A stretch of 24,013 nt of DNA, from assembly GCF_910578695.1 (NCBI RefSeq), contig NZ_CAJTQJ010000009.1:48105-72117 (forward strand), in the 5' to 3' direction. Under the pieces are notes generated by a model, which worked only from the letters and a program-made list of their open reading frames with translations, made no database searches and was not told the origin of the DNA. Positions 15,139-22,870 of this stretch are shown one piece after another (position 1 is the first letter of the stretch; every line of letters begins with the position of its first letter). This DNA comes from an uncultured Brachyspira sp. Lineage in GTDB: Bacteria > Spirochaetota > Brachyspiria > Brachyspirales > Brachyspiraceae. The translations under genes were made by a program, and so were the position numbers.

Positions 15139-16500
15139 TTAATCACTGAATGATATAACACCTTCAATAATAGCTTCAAATCTCTCTGGTTCAATAATTA
15201 TAACAGTATCATCTACTTTTAAGTTAGGTGCAAAATCTCCTATACTTATTAAGAATGAGTGAGCACTCTTATATTGTCTTGCATATTCCATAAATTGATC
15301 CACAGTTTCCTGTCTCATAGGATATCCTGAAGTATCTAATGCAAATGTACTCTTATAAGACTGACCTTCAGAACCGAATTTCTTAATAGTAACGAAGAAT
15401 ACCAATGTATCAGATTTTTTGATATGATCTGTAACTACATATCCATTTATAGTTAATATTCTGTAGAAATGCTTTTCTAGGTATTCTACAATATCCATTT
15501 CTAATGCAGTTCTAAATGCATTATTGGCAATAATAGAACTGTAAGTCTTCAATTTCTGGTCAACATCTAAATATATATTTCTAATAGATTTTATTATTTC
15601 CCATTGCTTAACTGCCGCTTCAAACTGCTTATTTTTTACAAGAGTTTCAGCATATCTGTATCTTTCATCTACAACCTTCTCGCTGACTACATCTTCTTTA
15701 TTAAGAACTTGTCCGTAATATTCTCTTGCTTTAGAATAGTTTCCAAGTTCATAATATGAATTAGCAAGATTTAATGATATTGTATCTTTATCTGATATTT
15801 CATTACTGCCGTAGGCTATTTCTAATTCTTTTATAGCATTTGGAAAATCTCTGCTTGAAGATAATATTTCTCCTAATAAAAGGTGGTATGAAGGATTTGT
15901 CTGATCCAATGCTATTGCTTTTTCTATTTGCTGCTGAGCTGCATGATAAGAACGAATTTTATAAAAACAATTAGCAAGCATATATAATAATTGGGGATTG
16001 CTGTCATTTTGGGCTGCTGCTAAAGAAAAGTATTTCTGAGCCTGAACCCATTCCTGATAATTATAGCAAACAACTCCTGCTTTATATAAAGAGTCATAAT
16101 CCTGATCTTTTATTTTTGTGATCATATCATACTCTTCCATAGCTTTTTTACTGTTTCCTGTTTGTTCATATATCTTTGCTAAAAATTCTCTTACAGATAA
16201 TTCGGTTAATTCTTTAGTAAAATATGCTCCGTCTATCATATTCTGAAGTGCTGCCATAGATAATATATATTGCTGCTGCTTGTAATACATATTAGCTGTC
16301 ATCCATAATATATTTGCATCTTTTTTATGTTTAGGATCTAATGTATTAATTTCTCTCATGGCTACATCATAATTTTGTTCATTATAGGCTTGAACAATTT
16401 TTTTAAGCTTAATAGGGTATGAGCCGCTCTTAATAACATATTGTGTTGCAAAACCTAATAAAACAATTAAAACTAATATTACAATTAATGAAGCTTCCAC
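15139..16500 (-). CDS. Membrane-anchored TPR protein with Mrr/REase-like C-terminal domain
   Basis: 453 aa. One N-terminal membrane segment (about 4-23) with the bulk probably cytoplasmic. TPR-type helix pairs run from about 30 to 320 (for example YDSLYKAGVVCYNYQEWVQA, PSYHLLLGEILSSSRDFPNA, LNLANSYYELGNYSKAREYY). Residues about 333-448 resemble the Mrr-type restriction-endonuclease fold: a helix ending in LEKHFYRILTINGYVV, then SDTLVFFVTIKKF with Asp364 and Lys373, a helix ETVDQFMEYARQY, the strand AHSFLISIGDFAP, and IIIEPERFEAII. The expected Q/E-x-K triad is altered (T-I-K), so catalysis is doubtful. The start is GTG at 16500, with AAGGGA (16509-16514) 8 nt upstream overlapping the stop of the preceding gene. 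It is the last gene of a three-gene operon. Confidence 0.8.
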   Translation of the reverse strand: MEASLIVILVLIVLLGFATQYVIKSGSYPIKLKKIVQAYNEQNYDVAMREINTLDPKHKKDANILWMTANMYYKQQQYILSMAALQNMIDGAYFTKELTELSVREFLAKIYEQTGNSKKAMEEYDMITKIKDQDYDSLYKAGVVCYNYQEWVQAQKYFSLAAAQNDSNPQLLYMLANCFYKIRSYHAAQQQIEKAIALDQTNPSYHLLLGEILSSSRDFPNAIKELEIAYGSNEISDKDTISLNLANSYYELGNYSKAREYYGQVLNKEDVVSEKVVDERYRYAETLVKNKQFEAAVKQWEIIKSIRNIYLDVDQKLKTYSSIIANNAFRTALEMDIVEYLEKHFYRILTINGYVVTDHIKKSDTLVFFVTIKKFGSEGQSYKSTFALDTSGYPMRQETVDQFMEYARQYKSAHSFLISIGDFAPNLKVDDTVIIIEPERFEAIIEGVISFSD

Positions 16501-16514
16501 GATTATTATCCCTT

Positions 16515-17534
16515 TTATTCATAAAATATGACTGGACTTCCAGTTTCTTCTGATTCATTTAAAGCATCTTTAATTTTTCTCATCATAATATCTTTTATAA
16601 CAAATACAGATATTTTATTAGATTTATTATTAGAAAAATCAAATCCGCTTACTGCCATAGATACATTGATATCTACTGTTTCATCATTATATTCAAAATT
16701 ATAATTTTTTAATACTTTAAAATATCTTTTAGTAGTTTTCCAAGCTCCTTCTTCATTTGCAAAAATTGCTGAATATATAATATCTTCATAAAGCATGCAT
16801 TGATTTTCTCCTATTCTTGCATTTTTCTTTATTACCTTTATAAGTTCATCTTCTAATTTTCTGTAAGCCTCATTCCCATACTCATTAATAATAGAATTTG
16901 AATTAGATATTTTGAATGCCATTATTCCTATAGAATGCTTATGTCTTTGCGAAAATGCTATTATACTTTTCATAGTATTTGAAAATATTGCATATTCTGA
17001 TTTATCCGTTACAATTTCATTATTACTGTCATCATCTAATACTATATCATCTTCTATAGAATATCCTAAATTGTATAATATAGTTTTATATGTAAAAATC
17101 ATAAGTTTTTTTATATTATATGATAATTGTATTGATATAAAAAATAATCCTGCTGCTAATATACCGCTGTAAAATGTATAATCTTTTTTATATAATAACT
17201 TTTGTATTTCAGGAACATAGCTGAGAGATAGTATTATTATTACGGATGTTACTATGAAAAAAAGCATATTTTCAATAGTTTTAGAAAGCCCTGTATAATT
17301 TTTAGTAGGCTGCATTAATACTATTATAAAAGCATATAATATAGAAATGCCTATCCATATCCATACCCAAATATCTAATGCATACAATAAATACACAAAG
17401 AAATTTTGTATATTAGGAGATATTAATAATATATACATAGGTATTATTACAGCACTATATATTAATGTACATATCATAGCGGCAAGAAAGCCGTATATAT
17501 AAGATTTAGATAGGTTTATTTGTTTATCTTCCAT
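16515..17534 (-). CDS. Four-TM protein with signature-less GGDEF-like domain
   Basis: 339 aa from the ATG at 17534 (351 aa if the ATG at 17570 is used). I prefer 17534 because TTTAGGA (17541-17547) lies 6 nt upstream, while 17570 has no Shine-Dalgarno site and would overlap the upstream gene by 16 bp. About four membrane helices at 13-38, 46-74, 90-110 and 120-140. Then a cytoplasmic domain (about 200-333) with the order of a diguanylate cyclase fold: HSIGIMAFKISNSNSIINEYG (like LDIDHFKxINDxYG), a long helix RKLEDELIKVIKKNARIGEN, and VDINVSMAVSGFDF (like VTVSIGVA). The GGDEF signature position reads YEDIIYSAIF, so cyclase activity is not expected. It may be a signalling pseudoenzyme or c-di-GMP sensor. 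Middle gene of a tight operon. Confidence 0.7.
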   Translation of the reverse strand: MEDKQINLSKSYIYGFLAAMICTLIYSAVIIPMYILLISPNIQNFFVYLLYALDIWVWIWIGISILYAFIIVLMQPTKNYTGLSKTIENMLFFIVTSVIIILSLSYVPEIQKLLYKKDYTFYSGILAAGLFFISIQLSYNIKKLMIFTYKTILYNLGYSIEDDIVLDDDSNNEIVTDKSEYAIFSNTMKSIIAFSQRHKHSIGIMAFKISNSNSIINEYGNEAYRKLEDELIKVIKKNARIGENQCMLYEDIIYSAIFANEEGAWKTTKRYFKVLKNYNFEYNDETVDINVSMAVSGFDFSNNKSNKISVFVIKDIMMRKIKDALNESEETGSPVIFYE

Positions 17535-17554
17535 AGTAGTTCCTAAAGTAGTTC

Positions 17555-19726
17555 TTAATTTTTTCGCCATATTGCATTATTATATTTAAGTGAGTATTGT
17601 CCGAATATTTTCATTATCTTTTCTAATTCTAGTTTATTAGAATAAATAGCATATTCGAGACCTTTTTTACCCTTACTTATAGCCGCAATAAAACTATCTT
17701 CTGTTATAGAAACTGCATTAGCTCCTAACATAAAATATTTAAATACATCAGCTCCGTATCTAGGAGATTCTGCAAGAGATGTTAATTGCATTTTATGATT
17801 ATTATGCAAATTACATGCTGCTCTACTAATAGTATCGGCAACTTTTTCCATACCTTTTAATGTATACTTATTATTATTTGAAAAATATACGGCATTTGCG
17901 TATGCTGAATTAATATTATAAATATCATTTTCGCTGGATATGCCCTTAATTATTACAGGTATATCTATCTGCTTTATTATTTTAGATAATTCTTTTTCGC
18001 TTTTCACATAAATTTTATCATTTGAATTAATATCATAGCAATAAGAAAAATCTATTCCTACAGCACAGGCTCCGTTTTTTTCTGCTTCTCTCAATCTATA
18101 AAGCAGCACATCTTTAGGATTATTACTATTAATCATAATAATTCCTCTTTTACTTCCCTTTATAGTTTTTACAGATAATTCAAATAATTCTTCATTATTG
18201 AAATCATTTAATACAGCTAATACTTCGCAGTTGGAAGCAGTGTCTATCATTATTTCATAATATTCTCTTATATCCATTATGCCGTCTATTACTTCTATTA
18301 GATTATGTATAGTATCTATTATTATAGGCTGAGAAACATGCATATTGAATAATGTTGTTTCTAATTTTATTTCTTTTTCTTCATGTATTATGCTTGGATT
18401 GAATGAATAATTATAAAGTCCTGTTTTCTCATCAATATCATCTTTAAATAAATAATTTGCATTATGTTTTGATGCTAATTTTTCCTGAGCTATTCTTTTT
18501 ATTTCTTCTATTGTAATGCTTTTTTCATCGGTAAGCCTGAAATGTACTGCACTCATAGCCTTATTTGCTATAGCTATAGCCTCATCTCTTGTCTTTCCAA
18601 CTGTAATTATATTTCCTGCTTTTTCCAAATTATTTGTAGGAGTAACTAATATATCTCCTGCTTTTGTCTTTATAAATATTTCTTTAACGCCTTCTATCTT
18701 TTTAGCATTTTCAATTCCGTCAATAGATTCTATTATACCTGTACCCGGAAGAAATGCTTTTTCAACGGATACTTTATCCCATTTATGTTTTAAATCGCTT
18801 GGAGGATTTCCCAATGCTATTTCTATTGCATTTTTTATTAAATTTACTCCCGTAGAAATAGGGTAGGTATAGGCACTCATAAATCCGCCTGATAATCTTG
18901 CTGCAATTTCTCCAACCATAGCACCATTTTTAGTTATTTTTATATCGCCTTTGGCAGCTCCTATTTTTAAATTTAATGCCTTTATTCCTGCTTTCATAAC
19001 ATTAACAGCATCGTCTATTTTTTCTTTTTCTAATGCAGAAGGCATAATATGTCCTGTTTCTATGAAAAAAGGAGGAAATTCTATTATTCTGTCAGCAATA
19101 CCTGTAACATATATCTCATCATTATATATAAGCATATCAATAGAAAGTTCAGGTCCGTCCATAAACTCTTCTATTATAACCTCTCCTGAAGGCGAAGCAC
19201 TTTTTGCCCTATTAAAAGCAGCTAATATATCATCTTCATTTGATACCTTCATAACGCCTCTAGCCCCCATATTATCGGCAGGCTTAACTACAACAGGCTT
19301 ATTTAAATGCTTATATGCCTCCATAGCCTCTTCATAATTCCATACAGGAAAGAAATTAGGCTGAGGAACATTATTTTTTTTGAATCTTTCACGCATTCTT
19401 ATCTTATTTGAAGCAGCATAAGCATCTTCAAATCTATTACCTGGCAACCCTAATGCATTGGCAACAGCAGCAACGGTAGTAGAAGCATCTGTACCTACAG
19501 TAATAACGCCATGTATTTCCATTTTCTGACTTAAATCTCTGGCAGCTCTTACACTTCCATCAACATCTCTAGTAGATACAATCATAGGATAGTCGGCTAT
19601 TTTCATACCATATGCATCTTTATTATAATCAAATACTATTGTATAAATGCCCATTTCCTGAGCTATTTGTATAGCTGGTACTTGAAGCAGACCTGCACCT
19701 ATTATTATTATTCTTTTACCTTTCAT
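17555..19726 (-). CDS. ATP-grasp ligase-like protein fused to FMN alpha-hydroxyacid dehydrogenase-like barrel
   Basis: 723 aa, cytoplasmic. Residues 1-410 form an ATP-grasp enzyme of the biotin carboxylase/PurK-like type: preATP-grasp domain RIIIIGAGLLQVPAIQIAQE (5-24), ATP-binding VVVKPAD with Lys148, GARG (154-157), IIEEFMDGPELS (184-195), and the metal/ATP site GEIAARLSGG (272-281). These look intact, so a carboxylate-amine ligase-type reaction is plausible, substrate unknown. Residues about 430-715 resemble the FMN-dependent lactate/glycolate oxidase barrel: PVIIKGISSENDI (590-602), NAVYFSNNNKY (611-621), SPRYGADVFKYFMLGANAVSI (654-674) and KKGLEYAIYSNKLELEKIMKIFG. The catalytic His of SNHGGR is replaced by Asn (SNNNKY), so this half is probably not an oxidase. 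The start has a weak AAAGG about 13 nt upstream. Confidence 0.75.
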   Translation of the reverse strand: MKGKRIIIIGAGLLQVPAIQIAQEMGIYTIVFDYNKDAYGMKIADYPMIVSTRDVDGSVRAARDLSQKMEIHGVITVGTDASTTVAAVANALGLPGNRFEDAYAASNKIRMRERFKKNNVPQPNFFPVWNYEEAMEAYKHLNKPVVVKPADNMGARGVMKVSNEDDILAAFNRAKSASPSGEVIIEEFMDGPELSIDMLIYNDEIYVTGIADRIIEFPPFFIETGHIMPSALEKEKIDDAVNVMKAGIKALNLKIGAAKGDIKITKNGAMVGEIAARLSGGFMSAYTYPISTGVNLIKNAIEIALGNPPSDLKHKWDKVSVEKAFLPGTGIIESIDGIENAKKIEGVKEIFIKTKAGDILVTPTNNLEKAGNIITVGKTRDEAIAIANKAMSAVHFRLTDEKSITIEEIKRIAQEKLASKHNANYLFKDDIDEKTGLYNYSFNPSIIHEEKEIKLETTLFNMHVSQPIIIDTIHNLIEVIDGIMDIREYYEIMIDTASNCEVLAVLNDFNNEELFELSVKTIKGSKRGIIMINSNNPKDVLLYRLREAEKNGACAVGIDFSYCYDINSNDKIYVKSEKELSKIIKQIDIPVIIKGISSENDIYNINSAYANAVYFSNNNKYTLKGMEKVADTISRAACNLHNNHKMQLTSLAESPRYGADVFKYFMLGANAVSITEDSFIAAISKGKKGLEYAIYSNKLELEKIMKIFGQYSLKYNNAIWRKN

Positions 19727-19754
19727 AATTAGTATTGCCTTTTATTTATTTTTT

Positions 19755-19795
19755 AATATAATTTAAAATATTCTTTAAATATAATTTAAAATATT
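19755..19795. repeat. Two 18-bp direct repeats upstream of the ATP-grasp gene
   Basis: AATATAATTTAAAATATT occurs at 19755-19772 and again at 19778-19795, a 23-bp period (about two helical turns), inside the 142-nt spacer between divergent genes. Such spacing fits a regulator-binding pair, but the sequence is pure A/T so chance similarity matters. Confidence 0.5.
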
Positions 19796-19809
19796 ACTTT
19801 ATAGTGATA

Positions 19810-19833
19810 TTAGTATCGAAATTTTAATACTAA
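19810..19833. promoter_or_regulatory. 24-bp dyad between divergent genes, operator candidate
   Basis: TTAGTAT (19810-19816) and ATACTAA (19827-19833) are perfect inverted arms around a 10-nt centre that itself contains AAATTT. It lies between the ATP-grasp operon and csaA, upstream of both. Best read as a possible operator; the regulator is unknown. Confidence 0.4.
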
Positions 19834-19880
19834 ACTGAAGAATTTTTACTTATATTATAATTAGATTTTTGGAGATAAAA

Positions 19881-20246
19881 ATGAACAAAATCAATAAAAA
19901 AGAAATTATAAAAGATGAGGCTAAATTTAATGATTTTCTATCTCTTGATATTAGAATAGGTACTATAATAGAAGCGGAAGATTTTCCCAAAGCTAAAAAA
20001 CCTGCATATAAATTAAAAATAGATTTCGGAGAATTAGGAGTAAAAATATCTTCTGCACAAATAACTAAATTATATAAAAAAGAAGATTTGATAGGAAAGC
20101 GTATAGCTGCTATTGTTAATTTTCCTAAAAAGCAGATAGCAAATTTTTTCTCTGAATGTTTAGTTTTAGGGGCTGTAAAGGATAATGGGGAAGTTATATT
20201 ATTAACTGCTAATGAAAAGTGTGAAAACGGACTTCCTATAGGTTAA
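19881..20246 (+). CDS. csaA: CsaA-type tRNA-binding domain protein
   Basis: 121 aa, a single EMAP-II/OB-fold tRNA-binding domain of CsaA length. CsaA is described as a dimeric tRNA-binding protein with chaperone-like, secretion-related activity. Motifs: FLSLDIRIGTIIEAEDFPKA (19-38), KPAYKLKIDFGELGVKISSA (40-59), QITKLYKKEDLIGKRIAAIV (60-79) and the SECLVLGA closing strand (91-98). They match the family nearly position by position. The frame is open from TTG 19869, but GGAG (19871-19874) is inside that extension and 6 nt before the ATG at 19881, which I take as the start. A TATAAT at 19856-19861 would give a leader of only about 12 nt. It converges on the helicase gene with 15 nt between stops. 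Confidence 0.92.
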   Translation: MNKINKKEIIKDEAKFNDFLSLDIRIGTIIEAEDFPKAKKPAYKLKIDFGELGVKISSAQITKLYKKEDLIGKRIAAIVNFPKKQIANFFSECLVLGAVKDNGEVILLTANEKCENGLPIG

Positions 20247-20261
20247 TATTTATATAAAGCT

Positions 20262-21956
20262 CTAATTATTAAATTCCAAGTCTTCAAATGAATCTTTATC
20301 TAATAATTCATAATGATATCCCTGTTCTGTTAGGAATAATTGTCTTTTATGAGCAAAATCTTCTTCTTTTGTGTCAGTTGTTATAATAGAGAAGAAATAA
20401 CTTTTATTTTCGCCTTTTTTTGGACGAAGTACTCTTCCTAGTCTTTGGGCTTCTTCCTGCCTTGAGCCGAAAGTACCTGAAATTTGTATCAAAACATTTG
20501 CATCTGGTAAATCTACTGCTAAATTGGCAACTTTACTTACTATAAGTATTTTTATTTCGCCTGATTTAAATCTTTTGTATATTGCATCTCTTTCGCTTTG
20601 AGGTGTTTTTCCTGTTATTATAGTATAGCCTGTTATTTTTTTCATTTCATTTAATTGATCCAAATACTGACCTATTATGAGTATATTTTTGCCGTCAAGC
20701 TTTTCTATAATTTTTTTTACTATTGTATATTTTAATATATTTTCGCTTGCTATTCTAAATTTTACCTTATCGCTTGAAACTATATAATCAGCTCTATGAC
20801 TGTCATCTAAAGGTATTCTTATATCATAGCAGTATGCCTTTGCGATGAATTTTTTTTCTTCTAATTCACGCCAAGGTATATCAAATTTTTTAGGACCTAT
20901 AAGACAGAAAACATCTTTTTCAAGTCCGTCTTCTCTTACTAAAGTAGCAGTAAGCCCTAATCTTCTCATACTTTGAATTTCGCTTGTAAGTTTTATTATA
21001 GGGGCGGGAAGCAAATGCACTTCATCATATATTATAAGCCCCCAATTATGCTGGAAAAATAATTCAAAATGTATGAACGGAGATTCTTTATTTTTTCTGT
21101 ATGTGAGTATTTTATATGTTGCTATAGTTATAGGCTTTATTTCTTTATTTAAGCCATTATATTCTCCTATATCTTCGGCAGGTATATCTGTTTTATCTAA
21201 TATTTCATCTTTCCATTGCCTGCATGCTGTAACTCCCGTAACTATTATTAAAGTTTTTGTTTGAATTTTATGCATTGCAGCTATTCCGACAATAGTTTTT
21301 CCTGTTCCGCATGGAAGGGCTATAACACCAGCTCCGCCTTCAGGCTTGCCGTCTGCATAAAAAACATCTACAGAATTTTTTTGATAATCTCTTAAAGAAA
21401 AATCTTCTTCGCTTGATGCTAATGTTTTTCTCATATTAAAATGATACTCTTCGCCTTTTTTATACCCAGCTAAATCCTGAACGGGATATCCTATATTAAT
21501 AAGGGCAAGTTTTATATGTCCTCTATATGCAGCATCTATTTCCAATTTATTAGGATTTATTTCTGCTTTTATATATTTTGTCATCAATTTATAATGCAGA
21601 ATTTCATCTATAATATTTTTATCTTCACTGATAAGATAATATTTATCATCTTCTTTTATTATTTTTATTCTTCCGTATTTTTCTATACTTGTTTCTATCT
21701 GTTTTATTATATTTTTTGGTATTTCATAGGATGCATATTTTTTTAAGAAATTAATGATTTGCTCTGATTTATAATTCAAACTTGCAGCATTCCATAAAGA
21801 TACTAATGTTATCCTATATGTATGTATATATTCAGGGCTTTTTACTAATTCTGCAAATACAAGCATAAAATTTCTAATTTCTTCAAAATGTTTTGTACTT
21901 ACATCTAATAAAATTGTACCGTCGCCTTGAACTATAAGAGGAGCATTCTTATTCAA
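20262..21956 (-). CDS. XPB/Rad25-like superfamily 2 DNA helicase
   Basis: 564 aa, the size of bacterial XPB (ERCC3-like) helicases known from spirochaetes and actinobacteria. It is a 3'-5' DNA-dependent ATPase, presumably in DNA repair. N-terminal helicase-associated domain about 1-180. RecA domain 1: LRDYQKNSVD (Q-motif region, 188-197), Walker A LPCGTGKT (214-221), DEVH (311-314), LTATLVRED (335-343) with the RED motif of XPB. RecA domain 2: LIIGQYLDQL, ITGKTPQSERD (447-457), and QISGTFGSRQEEAQRLGRVLR (491-511). The start is TTG, decided by AAGGA (21964-21968) 7 nt upstream. It lies 35 nt after the membrane TPR gene and is probably cotranscribed. Confidence 0.93.
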   Translation of the reverse strand: MNKNAPLIVQGDGTILLDVSTKHFEEIRNFMLVFAELVKSPEYIHTYRITLVSLWNAASLNYKSEQIINFLKKYASYEIPKNIIKQIETSIEKYGRIKIIKEDDKYYLISEDKNIIDEILHYKLMTKYIKAEINPNKLEIDAAYRGHIKLALINIGYPVQDLAGYKKGEEYHFNMRKTLASSEEDFSLRDYQKNSVDVFYADGKPEGGAGVIALPCGTGKTIVGIAAMHKIQTKTLIIVTGVTACRQWKDEILDKTDIPAEDIGEYNGLNKEIKPITIATYKILTYRKNKESPFIHFELFFQHNWGLIIYDEVHLLPAPIIKLTSEIQSMRRLGLTATLVREDGLEKDVFCLIGPKKFDIPWRELEEKKFIAKAYCYDIRIPLDDSHRADYIVSSDKVKFRIASENILKYTIVKKIIEKLDGKNILIIGQYLDQLNEMKKITGYTIITGKTPQSERDAIYKRFKSGEIKILIVSKVANLAVDLPDANVLIQISGTFGSRQEEAQRLGRVLRPKKGENKSYFFSIITTDTKEEDFAHKRQLFLTEQGYHYELLDKDSFEDLEFNN

Positions 21957-21991
21957 TTTTTTTTCCTTAAAATAAAAAATATTAGCTTTTA

Positions 21992-22684
21992 TTAATAAAC
22001 ATTATTTTCTATTAATGAAATATTTTCTCTAAAAAGAGCTAAGTATTCTATATTATTAGTATTTTTAGAAACCCAAGATTTTAATACATTCAAAGCTTTT
22101 GTTTTATCATTTTGTGCTATATAAATATCAGATAATGTTAATGCTGCCTGAGGAATTAAGTAGCTTTTAGGATATGCTTTCATAAAATTTTCCAAAGTAG
22201 AAGCAGCCTGAGTATAATTAGTTAATTCTATTTGAGTATTTGCTAAATTATACATTGCTGTTTCCTGCAAGTAAAAACCTCTTGAATTTGCAGCTTCCTG
22301 ATAATATTTTTCAGCTTCTTTAAAATTATTAATATCATAATAAACAGAGCCTAAAGCATAAGCACTTCTTAATTTTAAATTCTTGCCTTTAGCTGAGTTA
22401 TATGCTTTTTGGAATCTTGAAGTAATATCTATTATTAAAGCAGGATTATTTAATTGTTCTTCTGGAAGCTGAGCATTTTGATATACATTATATAATGCTA
22501 AAGCAGATTCAAATTCACTATTAATTTTAGCATCCTGACTTTCTATATTTGATTTATAAAGTAAAATTCCTGCTATAATTACTATTATTAGTATAAATCC
22601 TGATATTATTATTATTCTATTATTATAAACATATGTAAATATTAATTCTGCATTTTTCTGTATTTTACTAGTATTTTCAGACAT
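21992..22684 (-). CDS. Membrane-anchored TPR protein (YfgM-like layout)
   Basis: 230 aa. One N-terminal membrane helix (about 23-43) after a short charged stretch, then TPR helix pairs at about 105-136, 143-170 and 178-206 (LGSVYYDINNFKEAEKYYQE, MYNLANTQIELTNYTQAAST, LSDIYIAQNDKTKALNVLKS). The layout resembles YfgM/ancillary translocon and BamD-type tethered TPR proteins, but nothing fixes the partner. The TPR domain would face the periplasm by the positive-inside rule, because Lys/Arg lie before the helix. AGAGGA (22690-22695) is 5 nt before the ATG. A promoter is at 22734-22762. First gene of a two-gene operon with the helicase. Confidence 0.8.
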   Translation of the reverse strand: MSENTSKIQKNAELIFTYVYNNRIIIISGFILIIVIIAGILLYKSNIESQDAKINSEFESALALYNVYQNAQLPEEQLNNPALIIDITSRFQKAYNSAKGKNLKLRSAYALGSVYYDINNFKEAEKYYQEAANSRGFYLQETAMYNLANTQIELTNYTQAASTLENFMKAYPKSYLIPQAALTLSDIYIAQNDKTKALNVLKSWVSKNTNNIEYLALFRENISLIENNVY

Positions 22685-22733
22685 AAGAATCCTCTTAAAA
22701 CTTATTTCTTAAAATTATTATTTAGAATAGTCA

Positions 22734-22762
22734 ATTATAATAATTAAATTTAAAAAAATCAA
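22734..22762 (-). promoter_or_regulatory. Predicted promoter of the TPR-helicase operon
   Basis: Read on the minus strand: TTGATT (22762-22757), 17-nt spacer, TATAAT (22739-22734). It is divergent from the promoter at 22812-22839. Confidence 0.7.
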
Positions 22763-22811
22763 GTATTTATTTTATTTATATACATTTTTATATACATTAA
22801 TTTTTTAACTA

Positions 22812-22839
22812 TTGTTTATTATATTAGTTATGATATAAT
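22812..22839 (+). promoter_or_regulatory. Predicted promoter of the tail-anchored protein gene
   Basis: TTGTTT (22812-22817), 16-nt spacer, TATAAT (22834-22839), with extended -10 TGA (22831-22833). The ATG is 31 nt downstream of the -10. Confidence 0.6.
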
Positions 22840-22870
22840 AGAAAAATTAAAAATTTATTAGGTATAATTT

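Noticed and set aside
18516..19337. Two plus-strand open frames (116 and 128 codons) opposite the ATP-grasp gene
   Set aside because: They are antisense to well-conserved ATP-grasp motifs and have no translation signals; hydrophobic look comes from the complementary codons.
19869..19880. TTG at 19869 as the csaA start
   Set aside because: The extension contains the Shine-Dalgarno GGAG itself; ATG 19881 is correctly spaced.
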